From Acheta domesticus (Eukaryota > Arthropoda > Insecta > Orthoptera > Gryllidae): 64,000 nt of DNA. The stretch's first letter is position 1; each line of letters begins with the position of its first letter. The stretch spans positions 79,376,130-79,440,129 of the forward strand of contig JAHLJT010008756.1 in the NCBI GenBank assembly GCA_031308135.1, in the 5' to 3' direction. The position numbers and the translations under genes were made by a program. Below the pieces are notes generated by a model that saw only the letters and a list, made by a program, of their open reading frames with translations, was not told the DNA's origin and did no database searches. Below, in pieces: positions 1 to 11,455 of this stretch.

Positions 1-62
1 TCTCTCTTTCCGTTCAGCTAGTGACCTTGAAGGGCCACTGTGTTTAAATCGGAGTATAGTTA
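1..62 (+). repeat. Repeat fragment shared with 16300-16361
   Basis: The first 62 bases match 16300-16361 (CAGCTAGTnnCCTTGAAGGG, then TTTAAATCGGAGTA) with about a dozen differences. It is a dispersed repeat cut by the window edge; family unknown. Confidence 0.55.
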
Positions 63-891
63 TGTTTCACTTAAATGCGCGAGAAATATATGTTAATTTT
101 TTTTCATATTTCATGTTTTCTTTGTTTTATAACAAGATTTAGATATCACAACCGACACAAAATACAATAATGTGTCTTTTTTTCCAAGAAAAAATGTCAA
201 GAAGCACAATGAGATGAATAAAGGGGGTCTGATTTTATCTAGTGTACATACTGTTACTATTTGTAGACATTGTAAAGAAAATTATTTAAATAATTTTGAG
301 AACTTGAAGTATTCACACAACGTACATCATGCGAATTTTTAATGTTATGTTAATTTTCATTATAATAATGTTGTATTTTTTTGTAAAAGAATAAAGATTA
401 TTTGGAAAGATTGTAATTGTAAACGTTTACTACAGAACATTGGAAAAGTATATTTTACGACAAGATAATGAGAGGGAGCAGCGCTCACCGTCGACTATCA
501 AGTATTGGTCTGGAATGGGTCGACCAATGGATGTATAACACACCATGCAACGTTCTTCTTTCGATAAGAGTTGCTTGATTTTAAAATGTAATTTATATTC
601 TTACCGTTATCATTAAAACGTTAAATATAAGAATGTTAGTGTATTTTCTCGATTCCTTGAGCTTTCAAAGCCGAGCAAACTTCACCTACTTTTCAAATTA
701 AGGAATGAAAACCAGAGTACAAATTTGATTCAGTCGGCACACACATCAGTTGAAAGGCTGAGATTCTCAATTTCCGCCCGTTCCCTTCGCAACGAGGCAA
801 AGCGGCTTTGGGATACGAGGGGTTTGACCCCGCCACAGCGCTATACCGCCAAGCGCGACCTTTGTCACGACCCATTTTCGGCCCAGACTGA
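63..891. other. No gene recognised
   Basis: AT-rich sequence up to about 780, rising in GC towards the minisatellite at 892. No conserved coding pattern. Confidence 0.6.
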
Positions 892-1424
<533 letters not shown>

Positions 1425-1865
1425 TTAGTGATTGTATTATCCGCGAGGTGGTGGCAATTATTTATCGACTGGATTGTGACATCTAGCGCAGTACTACACG
1501 TCGTATTGCTAGAAAATTTCACCTTTAGGTATCTCCTCGCGAGGCACCCCTATGCTGGGACAAGCTCAAAACTTCTGATTGGTTTCCCGCCATGTGCTTT
1601 AGTACAGGGAATATTAAAGAGTAATAAGTATGCGTCTGTGTAAAGGAAGATGAGAGGGCAAAGGTGAGGCTGGAAAGATCCGTTTCTTAGGGTACTATTC
1701 AAGTATTTACCTGATATTGATCGCAGAAAACACGGAAAACTACCTATTAGCGCAGCCGGCCAATAGAATTCCCCTCTAGATCCTCAACTCTAGATACTCT
1801 AACCCTAGGATCTTCCAGTGAGAGTTGCTGCGCCAATGCTGGCGCGCAGCAAAACACAGGCGTAG
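1425..1865 (-). mobile_element. SINE copy, diverged
   Basis: It shares with the other copies GGTATCTCC, GGGACAAGCTC, GGAAAGATC, CTGATATTGATCGCAGAAA and CACGGAAAACT, and the AACCCTAGGATCTTCC block of the tRNA-derived head. Both ends are eroded and limits are approximate. Confidence 0.55.
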
Positions 1866-2174
1866 AGTTCCTAGATACAGAGAGCAGCGCAACCGCCGCC
1901 ATTTCATATCCACTCACTTGACATCCCCGTCAGGCATCAATCAGGAACTGAAAGGAAATTATAACATTTGGTGACAATATGAAGATTTTCAAGAAAATTA
2001 ATATTGGTTTGGAGTGGATTCATGGTTCTTAACATACGGAATATTTCGCAATTTTCCTGACAATTGGACATAAAATGGAGTGATCGGTGGAGCAATAGAA
2101 TACGCTACGCACTGTCTAGGAATAGAAATATATTTCAGACACTAGTTTTCGTATGTTTTTTATTTACATTTGAG

Positions 2175-2334
2175 GCATCGTATGTTTTTATTTCAGCATA
2201 AAGCCTAATTCATAATAATATTCTTTAAACAATTTTATTTTTAATTTAGCTATGCTATTATTATTTTTTGTAGCCCTGAAGATGGCCGCAATGCGGCCGA
2301 AAACGCTTTATGCTGAAATAAGAACATATGATGC
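2175..2334. other. 30-bp inverted repeat enclosing a hammerhead-ribozyme-like core
   Basis: The arms 2175-2204 and 2305-2334 pair at 28 of 30 positions (ATTTCAGCATAAAGC and its complement at the inner side). The 100-base loop ends with CTGAAGA (2276-2282), a T, a six-pair hairpin GGCCGC-AAT-GCGGCC and GAAA (2299-2302). This is the order CUGANGA, stem II, GAAA of hammerhead ribozymes, except for the extra T. Such motifs occur in Penelope-like and other retroelements. No reverse transcriptase is nearby. Confidence 0.5.
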
Positions 2335-2339
2335 TAAAC

Positions 2340-2827
2340 CAATGCCATAAATGTATTTCTATGATGAAAACATCGTAAATTCCGCACCATTTCCTACCAC
2401 TGTGTCTAGGGACTCTACAGGGCTCTAATGTCCGTCGCCGCCAGCCTCCGCCTCCGCCTCCACGCTCGCTACCGGTACTCATCTCTCCGCCATCCCCTCT
2501 CCTTCCGCCCCCGGCCGCTTGATTCGGCAACGCGCGCTCTGGCAGCGTCGCGTCGCCTGTCTCCCATGGACGGCTGCCGGGCAGCGGGGCGTTGTCTCTT
2601 CAAAGATTCAGCAGGCGAGCCGCTGCGTCGAGCTACGGATGGAAAGTGGATTCGACTGTGTGTGCAGTGGCCAGAGGTAAAACGCACCAGAGGAAAGCCG
2701 AAAGGGCACGGTAGAAAATGTGCGTGGGAGATGGGGACCGGTAGAAACACTGGGAGTGTCTCTCCGAATTGAACCTCTGCGTTATTTTGTCAGCTATTAG
2801 GTCAGGGGTCGCCAAATTAAGGACCGG
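2340..2827. other. GC-rich block, no gene recognised
   Basis: CpG-rich from about 2420 to 2680 with CCGCCTCCGCCTCC runs. Open on both strands but without a recognisable protein. Confidence 0.4.
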
Positions 2828-3480
2828 TGCAGATAGCTCAGAGCAAAACAATGATGCCACTGCAATGCAGGTGAAGCAGAAGCTCAGGAGGTCCTAGGAT
2901 TTTCAACACTAGTTCAACATAAGTAGGTCGAATCCAGCCGCGCAGTCTCGACGAGAATTCTGGCGTCTTGCTACTCTAATCGATAGCTTTCCACTGGTTT
3001 CTGGAGGCAGTTCCAGGTGAATGCCAGAGATACCATAAAAAAGAAGCAGAAGTCATGTGTGTCCTTTCGTTTATCAACTTTGACCCATTCTCACCATTCA
3101 CAACTCTCTCCTCCCCCTCTCTCTCCTCCCCCCCTCTCTCCCCCCTCTCTCTCCTCCCTCTTCCTCCCCCCTCTCCTCTCTCTCTTCTCCCTCTCTCTCC
3201 TCACCCTCTCACACGTACTCACAATTACTGTACTACGTTATCATATATCGAGGTGACTTTCGGGCGCTTAACAGTCTGCCTAGAAAGGTACCCCGCTCAG
3301 AATTTCTAAAGGGGGAAACCCTCCCGCCAAACCGACATTAAGCCAGCGCCACATTTCACGTTCTAGCGATGGATGAAAAGCGCAACCTCCGGAAATATAA
3401 CATGCACTGCACAAAAGGAACTAATGACATATCAGTTGACGCGCCCAGAAACACAAAATAATAAATCAATCAATCCAAAC
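2828..3480 (+). mobile_element. tRNA-derived SINE copy with pyrimidine-tract expansion
   Basis: The head holds an A-box-like TAGCTCAGAGC (2833-2843), then ATGATGCCACTGCA, GGTCCTAGGATTTTC and, further on, AGGTCGAATCC. The body parallels the other copies (TCGATAG...TTTCCACTGGTTTC). The 3' end is CTAATGACATATCAGTTGACGCGCCCAG followed by AATCAATCAATCC. The middle carries an expanded CT-rich tract (3104-3210) where other copies have a short TCCTCTCC-like run. Confidence 0.65.
3104..3210. repeat. CT-rich low-complexity tract
   Basis: Repeats of CTCTCTCCTCCCCC type form a pure pyrimidine strand inside the SINE copy at 2828-3480. They create serine/proline/leucine ORFs of no meaning. Confidence 0.9.
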
Positions 3481-5599
3481 TGCGGCTCACGAACAGGTTT
3501 TATTCTACGTTGCTTCCAGACCCGCTTCCCAATTTGCGTGATGGAAGCATTGTATGGTGTACAGAAGTACGGTGATTCTGACGAGACTTATCTTTCACAA
3601 GATAAAATAGGGAGGTGAGAAAAACGGAGCATGTTACTCAACAAAATGGCATAGTATTAAGCGAGGAAGTTAGAAAGTTTTGTGAAAAATGAATTCCCTG
3701 AATACACAATTTCAGTCATTAAATAAATAGCTGCCTCAAAATGATAACAACCTGCCTTATATTATTGGCAAACGTTAATGTTGTGTGATTTTCCAGTACT
3801 CAATTGCCAGATCTACAATATAACAAATCCGAATTCATAAAAGGCTTGTAGAAAACCATCTGTGAACAAAAATATGGGGAATTTTTATGATTATTAAACA
3901 CCTCTAAATTTTAATACTGTTCTCTAATTTTTTACATCGGATAGAACCATGACATGTTGAAACGGTGAAATTAACCTAACACTGAGAAATCGCTTGTGCG
4001 AAAAAGCTACTAATGAAGTCGAGTGTTGTTATTAAGGTATTAAATTTCGTTTGTCAACATTTGTCATAGGGTTTGTCCAACGTATTTTTCAATTAAATGA
4101 ATATGTGAATATATAAATATTTGAATAAATAAATTAGAAATAAAACTAATATTATCAGAGTTGAGTAATAACATTTTTGTTGAAACACGGACAGCTACTG
4201 CAGAGTACCACGTTTGCAGGGCAAAAACCGCCCCTAAAGGCAGCCGAGCAGCGCTGAGCGATCAAGGTGGAAACAGTTGCTCGGAGCAGAAGTGCGGCTG
4301 CCGCAGGGGTGGGGGTGGGGAAGAGCGCGAGGGTGGGGTGACGAGAAGTGAGGAGCAGTTTCTGAGTAATGTCCGGGGGCGGGATGTCGATCGGTGCTGC
4401 TCCGATCTCCCGTTGCCTAGAGGCAATGGCCAACTTCAACTCTCAGGGCTACCAACGGCTTCTACTGGCAACCTGCTTGCCGTTCCTCCTTCGTCGAATT
4501 GTGTTTTCTGCAATAAAATGTAAATACATTTCAGAGGCATTCGTGTAGAAATAAGCCAACAAACTTTAAAACAGAAAATAACTGAAAACATTAAATCAAA
4601 CAAAAAACACCTGTGTTCAAGGGAAGATTTTTAAACTTTAATAATCTTTCAAAAATTGTATTTTTATTGAACGCAATTAAATAATCACTGTTTTATTGAA
4701 TGCATTTACTGTATAAACATATGCATCCTCAAACAACTCTGATCACGACACATATGACAGCCCAGAAAAAATTTAAAAATATATTTTATTCAATTAAAAG
4801 GTTTCATCAACAACGTATTTTACCGAAATGTTTTGCTTCTATCATAATTGGGAAAGTTATTGAGTATTCTGGAAAATAAATGCAATTTAATTATCGGGAT
4901 GAATTCATTAAAATAAAGGCATTAGTTCACTGTTTGCATGTTGTAATAGTAACAGTACTAGCACCACTTCTACTAGACCTTGCATTCCAATATCTTTCAA
5001 AATCCATTACAACAGCTTTAATACCTTTCTCAAAACTTCTTGGCGGCATGTACGTGGAATCACACTATTTAGTCCTGAAATTTCCGAAAAATATCGCATC
5101 AAACTTTATTCTCACCTTCGATAGAGAAATAGAAAATATCTCCGATACGGAACCAGTACCTAATAATCTACTTTTACTTGAAAATGTTGTTTTGTCGTGA
5201 GACGTCTTTCACCTTTGTCGTCTACTATCAAACAGTAAGTGGCACGTTTGCGTCTTTAGCAATATCTCGATAAGTAACGGCATCACCATTATGTTAAATA
5301 CAAATGTAAGAAAATAGGTTTGTGCTTTAGCTTAATGATTTTCACAAAAAAATACCGTTTTGTTGAAGTCAGATTACGGTAGTGACGCGCTGCGATACAC
5401 TGATTTCGACAATTAGTACAGCTAAGCTCACTTTTGCATTTTAAATCAGCAAGCCCCGATATTTATATACAGAAGAGAAGGTTGGTCACTAATTCAAAAG
5501 AGACATTCAAAATTTACAAACAGAAAGAATGATATTTTCCCTAGAAGATGCATAATTGAACTCAATTTAATGAAACAAATTGTAGTGTTACAACAGTAC
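3481..5599. other. AT-rich stretch with one G-rich block
   Basis: Mostly AT-rich. The part 4170-4470 is GC-rich with GGGGTGGGGGTGGGG (4310-4321 region), a potential quadruplex. No gene recognised. Confidence 0.5.
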
Positions 5600-6250
5600 A
5601 TACTTTTTCGCAATATTTCTAATATATGCTATAGCCAAAAATCCCAAAAGTTCAACGAAAAGGACACTTGCGCTTTTTTAGTGTCATTTCCAGAAACCAG
5701 GAAACATTTAAAGAAAACACTTTCTTTTTGAGTTGTTTGAGCCATTTTTCATAAAATATTTTTTTTAAACATTGCCTATTTCACGCAAAATTACGCAATA
5801 ACTCGTTTTTTAAAATAATTTCATTCTATCGTTTTTAAAGATCTAATTTTACACCAGATTTCCATTTATACCAAAGATCTCTATTTTCAATATTGTAGTT
5901 TTGCAAAGTTTCATGTAAAGTACCCCCAGAAATCAAGATATCCGTTTCAAACTCAAAGGGCCTCGTGTTCCTTTAAATTGAGGAATATCAATTCTGGAGA
6001 AATTCACACACGGATGGACTGTCAGATGTTTTGCTGTCAATCGATTTTTGGCATCAAGAATCTATAAAACCAGGATTCAGACTACGACAACGTGTTACAG
6101 AAAGTAATTTAGATACTTTAAAAAGGAACAAAATGTATCCACTTTTTCGTTACCAGAGCCTGGTAATAAGTTTTTCTGTGGAAAATTCGCCGTTTTCCGG
6201 AGCACAATTATAATCCTTTCTCTTCTTACGAAGTAAGGGCGAAAAAGTAA
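5600..6250. repeat. Dispersed repeat family B, fullest copy
   Basis: It shares AGTTCAACGAAA near its left side and CCACTTTTTCGTTACCAG, AAAATTCGCCGTTTTC and CTTTCTCTTCTTACGAA at the right with 48000-48395, and parts with 8395-8720 and 52720-52810. The ends TACTTTTTCGC and its complement (GCGAAAAAGTA at 6240) suggest short terminal inverted repeats. No coding content. Confidence 0.55.
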
Positions 6251-7010
6251 AATGGACAATATCTAGGTGACATACAATGGCCAGTTTTCATAATATTATA
6301 CAATCGTTTATTTAAGATGGAGTACTGAAACTGAATTCTGTTATTTACTTCCAAAAAAAATATAATCTAACAATTTCATCCTAATAAATGTATATATTGA
6401 TAATATTCTATGTTACTAATTTACAATGCGTGCAAACATTGAAAGAAAACTATGCAGACTTCAGTCATGTAAAAAGTATCTTTTATCCGAGAAATCGGAA
6501 GGAAAAAAACTAGTGATGCTAGAGAATAGTAAGAATGGTATCATTCAAGTTATTTTTTTAATCTCTTTTATGCGGACTTGCTTTTCGGTTTTGTCTTCAC
6601 CATTGGCGTATCGTCAATGGAGTGATGCGTTGCATTCCTTCGTTATTTGGTTGATTTTATGATTTCTAATCTTTACTGTGTATTTTTCTCATTTTCTCTA
6701 TGTAAAAATATATTGTTCTTTCTTTGGACGCTTCAGACCACTGTATCGGTTACAGTACTTGGTCTTGTAAACTGCGGTTTTGCAAAAGAGAGTCGTATCC
6801 GTTCCCTATATTTGATTTAGCTGCAAGGAAAATGATCTACGAGAAGGTTGTTTATTAGGGTATGGGCTCGACTGATGGAATTCCAGAAACGCTTATGGTA
6901 TTCTAGCCACAGCTTCAATACTAGTCACGAGGCGCAGTAACGTATGGAATTGGCGGAAGCAGTTCAAAGTTTCTTCACCAGGGTGCTCGTACAGCAGGTT
7001 GTTAAACGTC
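6251..7010. other. No feature recognised
   Basis: AT-rich unique sequence with short ORFs only. Confidence 0.5.
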
Positions 7011-7014
7011 TTAA

Positions 7015-7167
7015 GGGCAGTCCATAAATTACGTAACGCAAATTTCGAGTATTTTCAATACCCCCACCCCCTTGTAACGCACTTCCCTATCACTATTTAA
7101 CGCAGCGTAACGCTGCCTCAGACCCCCTCGCTCCCCCTTGAGCGTTACGTAATTTATGGATGACCCC
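7015..7167. mobile_element. TTAA-flanked MITE, 153 bp
   Basis: Inverted ends contain the shared block TCCATAAATTACGTAACGC and lie inside TTAA on both sides (7011-7014 and 7168-7171). The C-rich centre has no coding content. TTAA duplication is typical of piggyBac-type integration, but the superfamily is an inference. Confidence 0.75.
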
Positions 7168-7171
7168 TTAA

Positions 7172-7844
7172 TTAGTAAAACTTTTTTTCAAGCTTCTAGA
7201 TAATGTTGTCAATTTCGAATTTTCGAAAACTATATAGCACGTAGTTTCAACTGCGAATATTATGGAATATGATAAGTTTTGTAAAATGCTATTTTAAAAC
7301 AAAATTTTATTATTAAATTCTAGTGTGTATGTATGTGTATATGTATGTAACATTGCTATACATCCCCGATATCATATGTGACTGATATTGTGCCTACGTG
7401 TGCTGCGAGAACAGGCTCTTGAATAAGTGCTTTGAGTGTGACGAAACGGAAGAGGCTAATCACGTTTTGTTAAAATTAAGACAAAGAATGGATGTACAGG
7501 AAAAGTGACGTGCGGAGTGTTCTTGCAGTGCAATGCAGAAAAGTATACTTTTGGGCAGTTGCAATAGTGATTCATGCGTGGAAATTTGTGCTGGATCGTT
7601 ACAAAACTCCAATAAAGTAGCCCGAAACTATACAATGGTGTCTGAACACCAGGTCGCAGGAAATAGTGAAGGCAACCACTGTTTCATTGGCAAACTATTT
7701 GCTACTTTCTATCGCTTTTTCTACCCGTTCATTCAGGAGACTCCACTGGTCCCCATTCCGTTTCCATCGGCGTCTATCTGGGTCTAAAAGACAAACTTAT
7801 TCATAATTTCTCAATTTTTTTATTTCAGAATATAACTTCTGGGG
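7172..7844. other. No feature recognised
   Basis: AT-rich, with short TATGTATG runs near 7326-7350. An 84-codon ORF at 7533 has no family resemblance. Confidence 0.5.
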
Positions 7845-8365
7845 CTACTGATCGATTGATTCCGTGCGCATCAACTGCGAAGTTAGTTAGGCCCGTGAGC
7901 GTAGTGCATGTTTTCGTCGCGGGAAGTGGCGGTGATCTTCTCCCGCTGACTGCTGAGTGTCGTCAGTTTGCGAGGATTCTCCCCAACCAAGTATCTCCCA
8001 CCGGCGGGGCACCGCGCAAGCCAGGGCAAGCTCTAAGCTCCTGACTGCTCTCCTGACTCTGGGTTAGTGTAGTGCGTGCGAGAGTGAGTGTAAGGGGTGA
8101 GGATTGGACAAGGAAAGGAACGGAAAGATCGCGCGCGGGTCATGGCCTGTTTGTTAGGGTATTAATCCGGTATTAGCCTGGTAGTGATTGGAGAAACCAT
8201 GGAAAACTATGATCAGAAAAGCCGATAGCTAGCATTCTCCTTCAGACAGCGGTTGAATTCAAATTAAGTAGAGTTGAAAATCCTGGCCACCGACGGGACT
8301 CGAACCTAGGATCTCCCGAACAGGGACACATGCAGTGGCATCAGTTGACGCCCTGAGCCATTTCT
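7845..8365 (-). mobile_element. tRNA-derived SINE copy, best preserved
   Basis: Read on the minus strand from 8365 it starts with an A-box-like TGGCTCAGGGC and a B box GGTTCGAGTCC (8297-8307), 50 to 60 bases apart as in tRNA-derived promoters. The roughly 450-bp body follows, ending AACTTCGCAGTTGATGCG plus AATCAATCGATC. RNA polymerase III would transcribe such a unit. Copies near 1.4, 2.8, 17.9, 32.1 and 34.5 kb share the body. Confidence 0.7.
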
Positions 8366-8394
8366 CCATATCTGAGGCTACAACAGCACATACA

Positions 8395-8720
8395 TTGCCT
8401 CATTATTTCTCATTCTTTTGCAATATTTCAAAATTCAGAGAGTTCAACGGAAGTGGGACCAGTTCCATTTTTAAGTGTCAATTGCTCTAACCAATGATAA
8501 AGTTTAAAGGAAGTAATGGAGCTGTTTAATTTTTAAAAAATTTAAATTGCATTTTTTCAGCAAAAATGACGCAAAACGACTGTTTTTGTTTTTCAAAAAA
8601 ATGCTCACGACTTTGTTTGAAGACCTGATTTTTATGCAACAATTACAATCAAAATGAAGTAGCTTACTAAATTGACCAGTTTTCTTGATATGCGAACATT
8701 CATATATCTGCTACTCTGGT
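8395..8720. repeat. Dispersed repeat family B, left part
   Basis: GAGAGTTCAACGGAAGTGG and the A/T-rich part around AAAATGACGCAAAACGA correspond to 5655-5860. The right part is missing. Confidence 0.4.
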
Positions 8721-10163
8721 TCTTAAAGATTCATGGAATAGTTTCTAAAGAGGGGTATAGCCTATTAAAAAACATAGATTTAGCTTACTGTTAGTTTTCA
8801 AACGAATCTATGTTAATGGAGCCATGTATTTTATTTTAATAGAAAGCACACTATTTTCAAGCAATAAACACAAGGGTTCAGAAGTTTTCGTTTTATATTT
8901 TGATTTTGATATTATTTACATTCAAAATTGGCTATAATGTGTTCTTCCTATGACGTAATCCAATACTCATATCTGTGCAAAATTTTCTGTTACGATTTTC
9001 CTTATTTTATTGTCTTAACGGTTGATAACTCGGCAAGTGTGTCATGTGACAGTCATAGATCACAAAATCTTGATATTTTATGGCACACACCCATCGACCA
9101 TTTAAAACAGAAAAAATATCTTCATTAATTACAAAAATTTAACTACCAACAATTTAAAATACCTCACTGTAAGTCACTAGCGCTGATCGCATACATTGTT
9201 CCACCACTTACCGCTTAGTTTTCTCTTTAGGAAATTGAAATTATGACGTATGCATTGCAATATTTTGAAAACCAAACTACCATTCGAAACCATTTCACCT
9301 ACAAAAAATTCCAACCAATTAATTCAAAAAACAATCACTACTTAATACGTAATATGTAGAAAAGTAATAAGAAAATAAGTAATAAGAAAATAAGTAATAA
9401 GAAAATTTTGAAACCAGTTTTGAGAAAATGCTTAAAAGGGACAGATGAATAGGCAAACTGACGGACGGACGTTTTTAAGAAGAAAACAACCCTCACAACT
9501 GCTTTTTCGGATGTCTTCCCTGAGGACAGATGTGATGTCATGCGTGAGCGAGAATCCAAAGAAGAGGCCGTTCTTCATTAAATAATGGTTATTCACGTAT
9601 TGCTTTATGAGACAGTACCTGTATATTCTTTGTACGTCCTTTGTATAAAAAAATGCTTTACTCTTTCATTGCATTATTCGTGAAGACCAATTTCGAACTT
9701 ATTGTAGTGGTATAGTAGAGAATTTTATTTCTTATTCTTTAGAAGAGGTCATTTAATTTTCGGACAACCAGTTTGTGTGGTTTGTTGGAGCAGAACATTT
9801 GCTTCTGCAGACTAAAGTTTCACTAATAGTGTTTTTGCAAGTCTTCCCAAAATCTCTGTTACATGTCCACTACCTACAGGCGTAAAATGGAAGGGGACAT
9901 GCTTTTTGAATGAATTTTGTTTTTCGAATACAAACTTTGGGTCCATATTTCGCCGATGCCCCTGCACATTACTATAAAGCCGGCTGGTGCTGGAAACGAG
10001 CTGCGAGCTATTAGTTGTGTCTTACCTACCTTTTCCTGTGTCAGGGGCAAAAGAGGTCTAACCCCCCTCCTAAGCTTGTGTTATGGTATTAAAGTATTTT
10101 TATTCATTCGTTTTAGTAATTCTTTAAAGGTACACACAAAAATTACAATGATGTTCTCAGCAG
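8721..10163. other. No gene recognised
   Basis: AT-rich sequence with the 15-bp tandem repeat at 9363 and short ORFs only. Confidence 0.5.
9363..9407. repeat. 15-bp tandem repeat, three units
   Basis: AGTAATAAGAAAATA is repeated three times, the last unit incomplete. Confidence 0.85.
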
Positions 10164-10215
10164 TGGCGGATACAGGTGGGGCATGGGGGTCATGACCCCC
10201 CCCCCCCCAAGGCCT
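10164..10215 (+). mobile_element. hAT-type element end with poly(C) run
   Basis: CAGTGGCGGATACAGGTGGG followed by GCATGGGGGTCATGA and a run of about 13 C residues matches the terminal part of the MITE at 47188-47330 read from its right end. The other end and the target duplication were not found, so the extent to the right is unknown. Confidence 0.5.
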
Positions 10216-11203
10216 AGGGTTTTCTTTCGTTGCCTTCCTTTATACGACACAATTGATTTAACTATTTATTTATATTAAATTACGTAATTATTTAAACAAT
10301 AATATTGTATACTATCACTACAAAAATAATATACAATACAATAAATATGTTTATCTTTATTATTAAAAAGATAAATCTTTTTGAAAGATAATTGCTTGTT
10401 AAAAATATACTCACATCTAACTGGTAATAAGACCATCTAAAATTTGACTTGTAAAATAATTTATAATTCATGAGGTAAATGAGTTTTTAGTGGTAATTTT
10501 GTGTTGTTCTTTTCTTGAATCTCTATTGTTAATATATTGTAAATCTTCAATATTTTACACGCTCAAGACCCATTTAGTCACCATCTCAGTACTGTGATTT
10601 TTTAGCGCCACCTGTTGACAGTTAGGTTTCCTAATATGAAACTGGCCGAAGTATGGCAGATATGTATGGTACGCCAAGCTTTGTGCTGAAAATCTCGCTG
10701 CCTGCAAGAGTTTAAATGGGCAGCATTTTAGCGCATACGCACATGAATTCTCGTGCTCTGCGTGATTCCATCAAGCTTTTTCGTAAAAAACGGCACATGC
10801 CAGACCCCAAACCGCTCCAGACATAGGCGTGTAGCCGCGCATGTTTAAGAAAAATCAAAGCCGTTACCCGCAATTGCTACGCATTTTATTTGAGTTTTAT
10901 AGATGTTAAACAACAATATGATATTTGAAAACATGTTTTATTTATTAATGAAAGAAATAAATTTATTTCCATCCATATGGTACTATACAATTTGTTATAA
11001 TGGTAGAATTTTGGATTACTCTGACCGGCATAAAATTGGTAGTCAATATTTATCACACAAACAAAATAAAATATAAATCTAATCACATGAGTACAATCGT
11101 TAGAACTTTTTATATCAGTCAAAAGCATTGCTCTCGCAAAGACAATTGCTAGTGTACTGCAACCACGAAGCACGTACGGGCCACCCTCCACTGCATCTCC
11201 TTC
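10216..11203. other. No gene recognised
   Basis: AT-rich; the moderately GC part 10590-10850 may be an old repeat but has no match inside the window. Confidence 0.45.
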
Positions 11204-11455
11204 TTATATATTTATTTATTTATTTATAGTCGCATCAACTGCGAGGTTATTAGCGACTATTCTGTAATTTTACAGTAAGGTACATATATTAAGTTAACAA
11301 AGTTCTGTAAGTTTGTATAGCATGGTTACATTTTTTTTTACAATTACACATTTTTGTTCAGTGAATATTAAGACATTACAGTTTATATTATACCAGGGGT
11401 TGGAAATATTTTACTACATGTGATAATTTACACAGTACGTATGCTTAAAAACAAT
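11204..11455 (-). mobile_element. LINE-like 3' end with (TAAA)n tail
   Basis: Read on the minus strand, the sequence ends GCTAATAACCTCGCAGTTG, then ATGCGACTA and (TAAA)n at 11204-11228. This has the form of a retroposon 3' terminus. The 13 bases CGCAGTTGATGCG also occur in the 3' part of the SINE copy at 7845-8365. The body to the right is AT-rich and not coding, and its right limit is uncertain. Confidence 0.45.

Noticed and set aside
8280..8365. A genuine tRNA gene on the minus strand
   Set aside because: A and B boxes are present but no acceptor-stem pairing, and the sequence continues into a SINE body shared by other copies.
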